Positions 37,301 to 49,600 of a stretch of DNA of 64,000 nucleotides are shown here, in pieces; the stretch's first letter is position 1, and each line of letters opens with the position of its first letter. A model generated the notes under the pieces. It saw nothing but the letters and a program-made list of their open reading frames with translations. It did no database searches and had not been told where the DNA came from. Made by a program: the position numbers and the translations under genes. This DNA comes from Hetaerina americana (Eukaryota; Arthropoda; Insecta; Odonata; Calopterygidae). Where the stretch lies: contig JAKTNV010000005.1 of assembly GCA_022747635.1 (NCBI GenBank), positions 46,462,013 through 46,526,012 of the forward strand, read 5' to 3'.

Positions 37301-40300
37301 GGAACAAAAGATTACTGACGACACTGTTGATGAACATTTGTTCGAAACAGTAGAACAAACCAAAAAGAAAAGACGAAGGGAAGAAAACCCCAAACAAGGG
37401 TCTTTTAATATAGGGACTAGAAACAAATACGCGCCATTGATAAATCTAGCAGAGGAGGAAAAAGCGGAGAAAAGTAAATTTAATACTAATGAAAACCAGA
37501 CAAATCCAAGAAGTAAATGGCCACCTGCGATCATTGTGTACAAAATCCTAAACATAACAGAATTTATCAAAAAGCTTAGAGAACTGGCAAAGGACAAAAC
37601 CTTCATAATCAAAAAGACAATTGACGGAAATAGAATACAGCTTAAAACCAAGGATGACTACGAAAAAGTTATAAACTTTCTCGAAACAAAGCGAGCACAA
37701 TTCACGACATGGGCCGCAAAAGGGGAAGGCGTCGTAAGATACGTAATTCATGGCCTTGACCGCGGTATAGATGTCGAGTAAATAAAAGAAGAATTGAATG
37801 GGGCGAAAATCATGTGCCTGAGCGTAAAGCCGATTAGCGAGAGAAACGCAGACACCTACGTAGCGACTGTAAATAGAGGAGATAACTTTGACATTAAAAA
37901 ACTCGAAGAAATAAAATATCTGTGCGCACACTCAGTGACCATATCAGCATTTAAATATAGCAAGCCCCAGAGATGCTACAAATGTAATTGCTACGGACAC
38001 GGCTCAAGGTACTGTCAGGCCACCCCTCGGTACTATATATGCGCTGGAGATCATGGGGGCATGAATTGCCCCCAATCAAGTCCTGTGTCGTGCTGCAACT
38101 GTGGCGGAGACCATGAAGCTTACACCCGGACATGCCCTGACTACATTAGAGCGGCAAAAAAGTACAAACAAAAGAAAACGCCCACAGAGACGGAGAAAAG
38201 GGGAGCAAATAGAACCTTCAAACCTGCACCGGCCATCAACCCATGGCAAAAAAAGGCACAAGAACGAGGAAAATCTACGGAAGATGGAAAGGATTTGACA
38301 GGTACTATTAGGACCGAGAGCCAGGAAACCGAAAAAATCTACGGACATATCCCCGAAATATCCGACCTTATAAAAACCATGTCCGAGTTCGGGAAAATGA
38401 TGCAACTACAAATGCAAATGTTACAGGAAATGATGACCAAAATAAGCGGCATAATACTTACAAGCGCCAACTATCATGGAAAATAGACATAAAGATAAAC
38501 AAAAATTGGTCATTTGTCTGTGGAATGATAACGGAGGGCTAAAGCATAAAACGCCCGAGCTTCTTCATTTCCTCAGAAGGAATAAGGTGCACATATGTCT
38601 TCTATCAGAGACGCATCTAAAAACTGACGTTAGCTGGGAACTCCCCGGTTATAAAATAAGACGGAATGACCGAGCTCTTACACAGAGACAAAAAGCTGCA
38701 GGAGGCATAGCAATCACAGTACGAGAAGAGCTGACTACCACAGAATTGCCGATTTTAACCTCTAACAATTTAGAAAGCATAGGGCTGGAAATTTTAATGG
38801 ACAAAGGGAAGATAAAAATATACTCCTGCTACCTCCCACCAAGAAAAAGTATGGTAAAACCAGAATTTGACGCCCTCTTAGACTCTGACGAACCCACAAT
38901 TATTGGTGGCGATTTTAATGCTAAACATTATGACTGGGACTGCCCGTCAAAGAACGAAAACGGGAAACTTATCAGAAAATGGACAAATGATCTCAAAGCA
39001 AAAATAATAGCCCCAAACGAACCGACGAGGGTACATGGCCAAAATGTCATCGATTTCGCAATACTAAAAAATATAAGGAGCCCAGCGAAAGCCATTACCT
39101 ATAAAAACCTAACAAGCGACCACTACCCGGTATTGTTAAGCATTGGGACTAAACCGATAATAAACCTGGAAAGGACTAAACGACCCTCTTTCGGGTTAGC
39201 AAACTGGCCACTCTTCAGGGAATCTATCGTAGACTGCCTAGAAAAGAGCCGCAGCCCAGACACGACTGAGACGATAGACGAGATGGTAGCAGAAATAACA
39301 AATGTCATTTTGGAAGGCATGAAAAAAGGAATACCGATGGCGAAGAAACGGCCGTATGATTACCTCAAGCTAAGCGACGAGGTAAAAACCCTCATTAAAG
39401 AAAGAAATGCCCTTAGAAGATCATACTATCGCCTAGGCACCCGAGAACTTAAAAATAGGGTTAAAGATCTTAACAAAAAAATAAGGACTTCAATTGAGGA
39501 ATCTAGGACTGCTAAATTCAATCAGCAACTAGCAGAACTAAATAAAAACAATCACTCCGTATGGAAGTTAGCAAAGAAACTACGGAAATCCCCTACCAGT
39601 GACCCAAGTATAAAAACAAAAACAGAGACCCTGACGACATCCCTAGAAAAGGCCAAACATATGGCAAAATTTTATGAAAACATTTTTACGACCAACGACC
39701 CGGGGGCCGAAAAAGCCGAAATTAAACCACTGAACAAAAACGACACCGGGTCACCGGAGGGGCAACTAATTATCACACTGGATGATGTTGTTGAAGAAAT
39801 AGCCAAGCTCCCAAACGGGAAATCCCCTGGAGAGGACAACATCTCTAACGAAATAATAAAAAGACTTCCGGAAGTGGCCGGCCAGTATCTGGTTAGGATC
39901 TTTAACGCGTCAATCGCACTCAGATATTACCCGAAAGATTGGAAGGAGGCCTTGATCAAATGTATCCCTAAAAAGGGGGGGAAAACGCTAAAAGAGGAAA
40001 ACTTGAGACCAATATCCCTCCTCTCAAGCCTGGGTAAGCTCTTTGAAAGGGTTGTAGCACCGCACATCAAGAGATACGCGGAGCTAAAGGAAGTCATACC
40101 ACAAGAACAGTTCGGATTCCGCCAGGGATATTCAACCGAACCACAGAGTCACAGACTTCATAAGTGACGCTTACAACAAAAAAGAAAAAACCATCGGTAT
40201 TTTCCTTGACCTATCTAAGGCCTTCGACAAGGTCTGGCATGGGGGCCTAATTCAAAAGATGGAGTTATGGAAATTCCCCAAATGGATGATAAATTGGACA

Positions 40301-43300
40301 AAGTCTTACCTAGACGGAAGAACTTTTAAAGTCAAATGGGGCGAAGAAAAAAGCGACAATAAAACTGCCAAAGCTGGTGTCCCACAAGGGTCCATACTAG
40401 GCCCTCTGCTATTCAACATTTATACAGCCGACTTTCCAAAGCACAGAAATGACTGGCGAAGTATAACTGCCCTCTACGCTGACGATGCCGCAATCCTGGT
40501 AAAAGGGAAAAACATGACCTCAGTAAAAGAAAGAGCACAAGATGCATTGGACGAGATAATATCGTGGTATAAAAAATGGAAATTGCAGATAAATACCCAA
40601 AAAACCAAAGCAATACTTTTCGTCCACCCAGGATCACGTAAAGCATCTTGTGAATGTATCAGGATTGGACAACAACCGATTGAATGGAGTCAAAGCATCA
40701 AATATTTAGGAGTGGACTTAGATGACAGACTGACCTTTAAAATACATATCAAACAGATACGAGATAAAGCGGCCGCAATAAGGTCGCAATTGGCACCGAT
40801 TATCCGACAAAACGCCACCCCTAAGGAAATAAAAATTCTAATATGCTCGGCAATAATAAGACCAACATTGACCTACGCAGCCCCTGCGTGGATGGGACTA
40901 CTCAGTAGATCCCTAATGGACAAATTAAATAGCACAGAAAGGAAGACCCTGAGGCTGGCTTTTGGGCTCCCCCCCTGGGAAGAAAATGAGAATGTATACC
41001 AAAAAACAGGCATAGAAAAACTCTCAGATCTCCTACTAACAAGGTGTAAAACATACTATGATAAGTTAAAAGAAAACCCAAATGGGGCTATGACATACAC
41101 AAAAATAAATAAAATAGGCCCCTATGATAAATATAAGAGACCTAATAATGTCACACTCCAATAATAATACGGAAAATAATTAAATAAATATAAAAAGGGC
41201 AAAACAACGATGCTGGTGGTGCTCCAGAAAGAAAAAGGAATTATATACTGAGACACAGAGCATAAGCCCAACTAGGCGACCTCTGATAAACAAAGCCGCC
41301 TAAAAACGGCAAGGCAAGTCGTCGTCGTCGAAAATGTTCATCGGCTTCCTCTATGACAGTTGTTTTGTTTTGAGTACTATCATGATGTTTGTTATTGCAT
41401 ACTCCTAACTCTCCTTCTTGCTCTTATAATTTTGAATCTTTCTGGAAAATTATTATGCTAAAATCCATTTTGTAACATCTATTTTAGGACATTGAGCCAA
41501 ATACAGAACTACGAGTGTGGTATGCAAGAGAGTATGCATATTGCATGGGCACTAAACCACTCAAAAGTATTGGTAAGTCATGGCATTTCAATTCGTTTGA
41601 CTGTAGAAGTATTGCAATGAGTTTTGATAAATCTCATTTTTAAAGTTTTTGTCAATGATTGTTGGAATGTATTATAGGCATTGTTTAGTTTTTTTATTGA
41701 GTTTATTAATTTATTTTTTATTGAGACATTTTGCGCTTAGTTTCCTTTGCTGTGTTCTAGTACCCCATTGAAATTTCTTCTTTATGGAAAATTGCAACAT
41801 AACAGGTTCTGTTCTAATTCTATTTCAGACTGTATAGAAGCAGAAAAAGAAAGAAAGGACAATGGTAGAAAAAGAGATTCACAACTGGGTAAGCTGAGAG
41901 AAATGCCAACTTCTCAAGCTGTATGCAGTAGCCGGTCACAGTCTGGAGATTCGAGCAAAGGTAATTCACCAACTAAAAATTATGGCTATCGTGGGCGATC
42001 CCTTCGCTCCGAAGGGAGACTGCAGAGGCTAGGTGAAGCTATGCGAGAATGGAGGGAGTCCACGACTCCTCGATCAAGGAAGGGAACTTCGGGGCGCAGT
42101 GAAGCTCCAGCATTGAGGGAGTCACCGAGGAGGACAGCTGAAACTCCATCTGGGAAAAGCAAGAAAGTGGTTAAAAATGAGGAGAACAAGAGTACGAAGG
42201 AGATGGCAGGGGATTGGAGTCTATGTGGCCGACTACGTTCTGAAGCCAGAGATGCTGGTCAAGGATTGGAGTCAAAGGGATCATCAGATAATGCCCCGCA
42301 GATGGTGGAGAGCAAGTGGAGACAGTCCACTGATGCAGAAACAGCTGGTGAAAGTGGAAGGGAGACAGAGCTCCCTCCAAACCCCATTCCTTCTACCTCT
42401 GAAACAACACCCAAGAGACACAGATGTGCTATCTGTGGGAAGACTTTTGGCAGTCCAGGCAAGTTGGCTCAGCACTCATACTCACACACAGGAGAGCGGC
42501 CATTTGGCTGCTCTGACTGTCCCAAAGCTTTTTCCTCCAAGTTCAAGTTGGAAAGGCACAAACTGATACACACGGGTGAAAGAAGGCACCAATGTGCGAC
42601 TTGCTGCCGGAGTTTCCGTCGGCGAGATCATCTTCGAAATCACGAGCGAGTGCACCGTACTGCTCTCGGTGAGAGTGTTACCCCCGATGTGAGTGCACCC
42701 CCTGTGAGTGTAGCCTCCCCTGTGCTCCGCTGTGATCGCCCCCAGTGCTCGCGGGAGTTCCGTTCAGCTGCCGCCCATGGCAGGCACTTGGCTGGCCATG
42801 CTGCCAGGGAAGGTGTCCTTCAGTGTGAAGTGTGTGGGGCCGGCGGCTTTGCTCGTGCCAGTGATGTCCTCCGTCACCTTCGTGAGGTTCATGTGCCACA
42901 AACACGGCCATCCACGAGTGTGGGAGACCCAGAAGAGCAACGTCGGTTTCCATGCAGTGATTGTGGTCGGACATTTTTCACTCGGAAAGATGTGAGGAGG
43001 CATCTAGTGGTTCACACAGGTCGTAGGGATTTTCTCTGCCAGTTCTGTCCACAACGTTTTGGGAGGAAGGATCACCTTATTCGGCACACAAAAAAGGGTC
43101 ATGGAATGGATATTGAATCAGTGGGCACAAGTGGTGGTGGGGAGACATCTGGGGGTGCTGTGACTGGGATGAGTGATGCGACATTGAGTACCATCCCCAT
43201 AATGGACTCAACATCCAGTCTCAAAGGCCAGCAATGTTCTTCCACTTCCCCTCTCCCCATGTCACCTGTCGAATTCAAGACATTTGCGAGTTCTTCAGAC

Positions 43301-43618
43301 TTGCAACCTTTACGATTGGAGGCTATCAGTGAAGGAACTCGAATGTATGATGAAGAGAACAGAGTAGATATAGAGCATTTGCTGTCCCTCATTCCACCCC
43401 TACCCTCTTCTCCATCTGGCTCGGAGCCAGCTGCTCTTTCACAAGGTCATTCCCCTTTCTCTCTTCGTCCTCCTGATCGTGAGTCTCCCATGTTGGCCAC
43501 CCATTCATTATCACTTCTTTCTGAAAATGTTTCTGGAGTCGCTGAGCAAGTTATCCCTCAGCCGGAGTCAACACCTTTGCCGCGCTTTGATCAGGTATTT
43601 CATCCACAGCAACCATGA
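31218..43618 (+). CDS. PR/SET-domain protein with seven PLAG-type C2H2 zinc fingers (5' end not found)
   Basis: Probable DNA-binding chromatin or transcription regulator in the nucleus. The exons are 31218-31391, 35519-35799, 41488-41572 and 41829-43618. All are GT-AG with matching phases, giving 775 readable codons plus TGA. Order: a CxxC-H knuckle (CEDCEHSNAGECNQHGPL) as in PRDM4/7/9/10/15; a PR domain (FSRELVRRRTRFGPL, EEQNLVAFQYHAGIYF, ELRVWYAREYAYCMG) with the conserved WYxxxY; a basic, Ser-rich linker of about 195 residues; seven C2H2 fingers (42419-43102); and a Ser/Pro/Thr-rich tail with an acidic patch (ENRVDIEHLLSLIPPLPSS). The finger array is not ordinary PRDM: fingers 1-3, 6 and 7 carry PLAG1 wording (HSYSHTGERPF, KDVRRHLVVHTGRRDFLCQF, QRFGRKDHL), and PLAG1 also has seven fingers. 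Whether the SET fold methylates histones cannot be told from sequence. The upstream exon must end in phase 1. Confidence 0.88.
32095..32375 (-). repeat. tRNA-derived SINE copy
   Basis: Minus-strand reading: GGTGCAGTGGTTAACGTACA, box B-like CAGGTTTGAATTCC, TTTGAGTGAGTACGACGTCC, then a 3' part CATCCCTAATGGTGCAAATG. It aligns over its full length with 25524-25795. It lies in the intron 31392-35518. Confidence 0.78.
33765..34985 (+). mobile_element. degenerate LINE copy, same family as 12960-14385
   Basis: AACGATTACTTAGGGGATGA at 33788 parallels AATGATTACTTAGAGGATGA near 13270. Later the two share IRFAD/VRFAD wording (34185 and 13680) and CTGGACCAAAATGGTT at 34410 and 13913. The 3' end near 34980 matches the family end. 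All frames are broken. Confidence 0.78.
35519..35799 (+). CDS. PR-gene exon: PR domain core
   Basis: Starts in phase 1 after TCCTACAG and ends in phase 0 before GTAAGT. Encodes TRFGPLQAKE, NWEEYCNWMAMVRPARNAEE and QNLVAFQYHAGIYFVTTR. The NWM..V..ARN.EEQNL.AFQY run is diagnostic of PR domains. Confidence 0.93.
37048..37215 (+). mobile_element. possible pogo/Tigger-like remnant
   Basis: CAGTGGAACCTCATAATACG resembles the end of a pogo/Tigger-type element. Similar starts occur at 9770 (GGAACCTCATAATACGAGCA) and 3772 (TTGAACCTCGCTTAACAAGC). No transposase reading; the right end is uncertain. Confidence 0.35.
37224..37234 (+). repeat. left target-site duplication of the LINE
   Basis: AAAATGTTCAT, identical to 41331-41341 directly after the element's GTC tail. 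Confidence 0.75.
37296..38486 (+). pseudogene. LINE ORF1, gag-like with CCHC knuckles, one in-frame stop
   Basis: RNA-binding protein expected to package the element's RNA. The first ATG inside the element is 37296 (MEEQKITDD); the upstream ATG at 37227 lies in the duplicated target and is probably not native. An in-frame TAA at 37779-37781 is followed in the same frame by IKEELNGAKIMC, so it is one nonsense change. Knuckles: CYKCNCYGHGSRYC (complete), YYICAGDHGGMNC (first Cys replaced by Tyr), CCNCGGDHEAYTRTC (third, altered spacing). The C-terminus is Gln/Met-rich and may coil. It overlaps ORF2 by 11 bases in another frame. Confidence 0.88.
38476..41164 (+). pseudogene. LINE ORF2, endonuclease and reverse transcriptase, one frameshift
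   Basis: An AP-type endonuclease (about 38500-39150: ICLLSETHLK, IIGGDFNAKHYDWDC, SDHYPVLLSI) is followed by the reverse transcriptase (NGKSPGEDNISNEII, LRPISLLSSLGKLFERV, QFGFRQGYST, LDLSKAFDKVWH, GVPQGSILGPLLFNIYTADF, YADDAAIL near 40475). The frame shifts near 40132-40140 by one base, between RQGYSTE and HRVTDFI. It continues to the stop at 41162-41164 with a thumb-like region. All catalytic motifs remain. The ATG lies inside the end of ORF1 (ATGGAAAATAG). Confidence 0.93.
41331..41341 (+). repeat. right target-site duplication of the LINE
   Basis: AAAATGTTCAT, directly after the GTC tail. Confidence 0.75.
41488..41572 (+). CDS. PR-gene exon: end of PR domain
   Basis: Starts in phase 0 after TTTTAG and ends in phase 1 before GTAAGT. 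Encodes DIEPNTELRVWYAREYAYCM, the post-core segment with the W-Y motif. Confidence 0.92.
41829..43618 (+). CDS. PR-gene last exon: linker, seven PLAG-like fingers, tail
   Basis: Acceptor TATTTCAG, incoming phase 1 (codon G/AC then TGT ATA GAA). Fingers: 42419-42487, 42503-42571, 42587-42655, 42725-42799 (C-x4-C form), 42818-42892, 42947-43015 and 43031-43102. Fingers 1-3 and 6-7 are joined by TGER-type or TGRRD linkers; longer spacers flank fingers 4 and 5, where PLAG1 fingers also diverge most. The stop is at 43616-43618. A CAG/GTATTT donor lies just before it, so a further exon replacing the last seven codons is conceivable. GC content is visibly higher than in the flanks. Confidence 0.92.
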
Positions 43619-46600
43619 TTGATGTGGTTGTTAATTGGTATTTGCAACTCTCTTCTTATATTATCCAAAAGTCAATTTCATGTTTTTTTCTCGTTTGAAG
43701 GTTGTCGAATAATTTTGTCATGGAAACTTAAGCCATGATATTAATTTATTTTTGAAATGGGACCTCGATACTCTCAATACCTCGATACCCTTGATGCCTT
43801 GATGGTACTGAGGTAAACAATATGGTGCTTCAACTATGGTATTGTGCTCAATACCATAATTTTTTTTTCAAGTCACATTATGAAAGATTTATTTTAACAA
43901 AAGATTACTTTTTCGACATTCATATTTTAGATAATAGTTCATTAAATTATGTATTTTGGTTTAGTCATGTGTTATGCCCTGTTGACATTTATAGCTTCAT
44001 AAGTTGTCACAAAATACTGACTAAGTTGGTAAAATTTACTCATTATTTATGGATTTTAGCATGACTGTTACTCTAATTGGAGAAGTGAGTTGATCTTGTT
44101 TAAAGATTTCAAACTTACCAAATATAGTCAGTATTATTTGGTATTAACTGAAAGTTAGTAAGTGTTCTCATGATACCATTATGCCAGCAGATAACATTGT
44201 TAGATTGAAATTTTTACATTCTACAGTCCTAATTTGAATTCATTTGGGGTGTTTGAAGCAGAATTATTTTTCCTGTAAAGCAAATATTCAGTGTTTCATT
44301 GTTAGTCAAAGAACTGTAGGAAATGTCACAACAGTTTCTTTAGCAGAGCTACCTCTGATTTGCACTATAAACAAGAATTTTGCAACAAAAAATTATTCAC
44401 CACAGCAAGAGAGTACATATCGATATCTGAACTTACTAATTGGCCTAGTATTACTAGGTCCTGGTTCAAATTCCTAGGTATGCAAATGATTTTTTTTGCT
44501 GAATTTCAAGTCGCATTTTAATTTCCAAATAAATAATCACAATACATTTATTTTCATACAAGGCTCATTCTTACCTAAGGATTGACCAAGTGTGACACTG
44601 TAAGATTCAGGGAAAAGCTCTTTTAAGGATTGATGAAGTTACATGCTGGGGCTGTAATATGGTATATCGTGCAGTTGATTTATGTTTCATTCTACTTCCC
44701 TTGGCATTGAAATTCTAATTTGATGTTCAATCACCTATGAAGGAAGTTTTTCAATGATGAAAAATCATGACCATTGATCTATAAACTACAATAAACCTAT
44801 AACATAAAAATAATGAGCTATCACATAAAATGTGAGAACTCAGTGATTTGCCCTTTCTTCTCTTAATTTGCTTTTATATAACATATAAATGCTTCCACTA
44901 ATCTAATGTGCAGCAAGGCGTAACAGCTGCCAAAGCTAGACAGCAAATTGAAAATTTGCAAAAATTTCAAATATGATTCTTAATTACTCTTGAGTGATTG
45001 CTTGCCTGGCCAGCTACCAGACGACTTATTGTCCCTTCAATGTGTGGCAATATTTCTCAGAAAATCTTTTCAATCTCCTCGGTAACCTTTAAATTGAGGG
45101 TTTGCTAAGGATTGGCCATTTCTCTTCATGAAACTTAAAGTATGATTCCTGAAATCCAGATTTCCGGAAGATCCTACCTTAACCAACTCTGTAGCCAAGG
45201 AATCAAATGAACAAAAGGATTTTTCAAAGGACTTTTTCCATATCAATCACATAAAATTATTGTGTGTGATAGTGGAGTATTATCAGATGCAGTAAGGCTA
45301 TGACTAATTGAGTGTTGGCTACTTTTTCAGTGTTTAAAAGTTCCATTTAATATAAAGGAACTTAAAAAAAGGGAAGAGGAGATTCCAAGAAGGAAAAATT
45401 CCATTTAATGAGAAGATTTTTAATGCATTTTCAATATCCATTCCATTATAAATGTAAACGTTTCGTTGACTTGTCAAAAAAATTAATTTTAAAATTTCTC
45501 GCTTCATGTAATCAAAAATACATCGTTCATTTTCCCTCAATAAGGCATAAGTCATATGACTGTATTGTCTGGTGAAAGAGGTCCTGACCATCTAATTGAA
45601 GAGGGATATTAATTATAAAGTTGATTTTCAGTTGTCTGTTCCTGTTACTTTGAGAACTCTTTTGAAGTATCCAACACTCTCTGCATATAGGGTATAGAAT
45701 TAAGGTCATCTTTGTATTTCTCTCAGAAGAAAGATCGGTAATTGAAGATTCCTGCGTTCTCTCTTTTTTAAATCATTTAAAAATCTCTCTGCCATTTCTT
45801 TTTAGTTCACTTCGGCACATACACTGCATGATTCAGAAATCAAATTAGAAATGAATATATTAGTTTAATCTGTTGCAATGCGATAATACTACAATTTTAC
45901 ATTATTTTTGAAAGTTTTTTCTTGATTTTTTCCACTGAAATTTTTTGCACATTTATGAACCTTTTGGTTTACCAATGGTGGGTATCACTCAATTTTTTAG
46001 CAGCAAATGGCAAGCAGTTTTCAGATTTAAGCAAAAAGCAATCATTAATATTAATTCTTTAAAATTCTCATCGGTTTTTAGTGTGACCTCTGTGGTAATA
46101 ATTATTCTCTGCAAATGTCAGGGCATCCATAAGTTCTATTACACTTAATTTATAATCATGTAATAGACTAGCTTTTAGTAACATGCCTGAAAATAGTACA
46201 ATGAATATTAATCCTCGAATATTGTCAGTAAAAAAAGGGGGAAAATTATAAAATTGATTGACATCAAATTACTCAATATTTTTATTCTTTTTTGATTGCT
46301 GAAATTTAAAAATTATATCCCTTGTGAAATAGAAACCCAAAATCAGTGCCTTGAAGCCAAAATATTAAAATTAAAAATTGTGAAATTTCATATGTGCAAG
46401 TGTGTACAACTACTTACAATATTGAGAGAGAAACAAAAGAATAAATATCATATCATAAATACCTCAATGAACCAGTAAAGTGGAAAAAGAAAGAGCTTAA
46501 TATTTTCGTGTATCTTATTTTGTACTATTGAGATCATTATTGGGAAATTAAGTGGGGAAATCACATCATTTATTGATATTGTGGAGTGAAGGTGAATATT

Positions 46601-49600
46601 GGCTTCCTTGGAATAGACATGAAACAAAACGTTTTTCAATTCATGTTAGTCAAAGTTTGTCCAAAGACTATTGTAAAAATGTCCTTGTGTAATCAATGTA
46701 TCCTCTCCATTGCTAACGAAGTTCTCAGGATATTGAGATACACACTATTTTAAAGATGTTTTAGGTACCTGTCATCACAAATCCCATGTTAACATTGTTT
46801 GTACAGAGTATCATGTACCTCTGTGCCTACACGCATTAATTCAAGTTTATGGTCTATAAGTTTGTCATGCCAGCAAGTTTCTCTGTATGTCAACTGGAAG
46901 TCTATTATGGACTTTCATTCATTCACATTTTGACTGATTTTATTTGTAATTGGTATTAATGATGCTTAGCACACCCCTAATGATCATATTGCATACCAAA
47001 AAATTATTCAGGAGCTTTGAATGCCAAGGAACCAAGTGGAATCAAGGTGTTTAGGTTCTTTATTAATTGATCAGCTTTGTTTGTTTCACTAGATAACCGT
47101 TCATGTAATATGGGAGTCTTATATAATTTGGCGTCTTCATGTCATTCGATTTATAATTTATCTGTATTTGAAGGTATTCATTAACTTTTTTGGGTTTTGC
47201 AGATGTTATATTAGTAATTATTCTTTATTAAGGATGAAAGGTAAAAATACCCTGGATAACCTCAGCAAATCTCCTTCCTAGATGCAATGTAGGCATTGTG
47301 GTTTTATTTTGATGTATTCCCTTTGTCCCATAGTGTGAATCTTTTGTAATAATTTAAGGCATAACATTATCTGCTGGCATAACACAGGGTGGTACTGTAT
47401 TTGTGAACTTTCAGAGATTATTTTTTCAGAGAGCATGCTTGTATCAATTAACAACAATCCATGACCATGAGTTATTTATAATGTGGTAAACTACCCTGAT
47501 TTTTGTAGACTAAATCTAAATATGTATGAATGGCATATAATTTTTAGTGATTGCTTTCCCCTATTTCCTTTTATGCACCCTCCATTTATGTGATGCTCTT
47601 CAATGTGGGACATATTCAGTGTGATACTTGGAATCAAGTAGAAGACTGTATGATTTTCATAGCTTAACATAATGTAAGAGGGCAGCATGGTAGCCAAGTA
47701 GGTGAGGGTATTTAGCTATTGATCATAGGGTTCAAAGTTCAAACTTGGGTGATGCCTGTGAAAATTTTTGACCTATTAAACTAATACTTTCGGTACCAGC
47801 TCATCCTGGAAATCCTGGAGCAGCATGGTAAAAGGAACAGGATTAGGGAAATTCACCCCTTTATAAGGGAAGCTCTCGTACATTTAATTTCAACAGCCTC
47901 ATACTTAAATTCCAAAGAAAAAGTCATACTGCAGTGCAAGGCGTATTTTTTCGTGGACTATCCTGATAAATTTGCATCCCAGACAGTTATACCCGGTTAA
48001 ATAGATGATCAACTGTACCAATACAAATTTTCTGTAAGTGAATTTAACTATGGTATTGAATAGTGTCCTATATTTTGATAAATGTTTCTGCTTAAGAAAA
48101 ATGTGCCATATATCATAATCTTACCCGATACTTGATTATCTACAGCACATTCCAAAATTGATGCTGTACATAATGACATAGTAAGGCCGGCTTTTGATTT
48201 TCATTTCCGCCTGTGTAATAGGCTGCAACAAACAATTTCATCTCTCCCCTATTTTGTATTCAACTTTAATGTGAAATTTAAAGTCTGTGAACTGCACGCC
48301 TGATACCCTTGTGCACTACTGTATATGTGATAACGCAGCATAAGTTTGTGTCAGTGGCAAACTTAAACCATTTATTTGGAAAGTATAAAAGAAAATTGCT
48401 CCATAGCATTCCATAAGATGCCTATTCAATCTCAATTCAGTCAGTTATTGGTAGATGATCACAAACTCAATCCCAACTCAGTTTCACCTCATGCAGCTAT
48501 AAAAATGCACCTATTCCCGTGGCAAAGCTAATATGCAAATCTTTTACTTCCTAAACCTAAACTTATGGATTTTCCTTGTAAATTTGTAGATTGGTGAAAT
48601 AAGTCTAATGAATTGTATGGGAGGATAGGTGTATTTTGTGGAACAGGGAGGACTCTATTCCAAGTTACTCTCATGAAAAATTTGGGGAAGTCAGAGAAAT
48701 TAAGTATTAGTCGAGAAAACCTGGAAATTCAAGATAGTTGATAAATCTGAATTCTGACTTATATAGATAAAATTATTTGAAAAATCTCTGTAATATTCTT
48801 GGCAATGTGGTAGGCTAATAGTTTGAACCTTTTGACCACTGTCTTCAGGACTTCGAATTAACGTACAGGTAAATTTTGGCACTCTCAACCTAACCCTGAC
48901 TAATTTTTAGGTAACAAATTTCTTGGACTGAAGTTCGAAAGGAGTAGAGTACCTACCCTGATCTGGTAAATTTCACTTGCATTTGTGTGTATAATCAGGT
49001 AATTCATTTAACTAGCCAAACATGTATTAGTTTTCATATCGTTCTATTTGAAATATTTCAATTCTGGATTTTGAATGTGATATCTCACGTTAACTGACAT
49101 TTTCATGAGTAAAAATTAGAATCAATGCAGGGAATCCATACATCTAAAACTCGGACCACCTTTTGACATGCCCCATTGCTTCTAGGACCCCATAGGATTT
49201 GGCAGCAATTTTCACAGCGGATACACATGGTTGAAGGTCACTATCTCTAGGATCACCTGAACTAGATCATTTAGACACTAATGTTCTTCTCCCCACTCAT
49301 TCTTTCTGTGATGTCTCTTACTGAGTCACCTGGTGCCCCCTTGGCTCCCTGCCCATGCGTAGATGCAATGCCTATGACTAGAAGGTATTTGTGTAAGAAG
49401 TTAAGTCGGAGGAAAGTTGGAGATTAGGTGTCAGTGGCACCTTACATCTGCTCAGCTAAAGATGTGATAACTCAATCCAGTTGATAGGAAACAATTGGTA
49501 AGGAGGAACAAGAATGGCATTTGGGTTGAGTATTTGTGTACTTACATTAGGAATGAGGCAATAATGAAGAGAAGTTTTAATGCAACCGGTATTTGGCCAC

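Larger units (their letters stand above)
37235..41330 (+). mobile_element. nearly full-length non-LTR retrotransposon (Jockey/I-like)
   Basis: Two overlapping frames (gag-like ORF1, endonuclease plus reverse transcriptase ORF2) lie between identical 11-base flanks. After ORF2 comes a 3' UTR of about 165 bases ending in AAGTCGTCGTCGTCG instead of poly(A). Only one nonsense codon and one frameshift disrupt the two frames. Its base composition and codon use (many CC- and -CG codons) differ from the AT-rich intron around it, in keeping with a recent insertion. The intron that hosts it (35800-41487) splits the PR domain. Confidence 0.92.

Noticed and set aside
37296..38486. Retroviral or LTR-element gag
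   Set aside because: No LTRs, no protease or integrase; the following frame has an AP endonuclease and a non-LTR reverse transcriptase, so it is LINE ORF1.
41986..43392. Antisense and alternate frames across the zinc-finger exon
   Set aside because: Shadows of a GC-richer coding exon; only the 41829-43618 frame shows C2H2 spacing.
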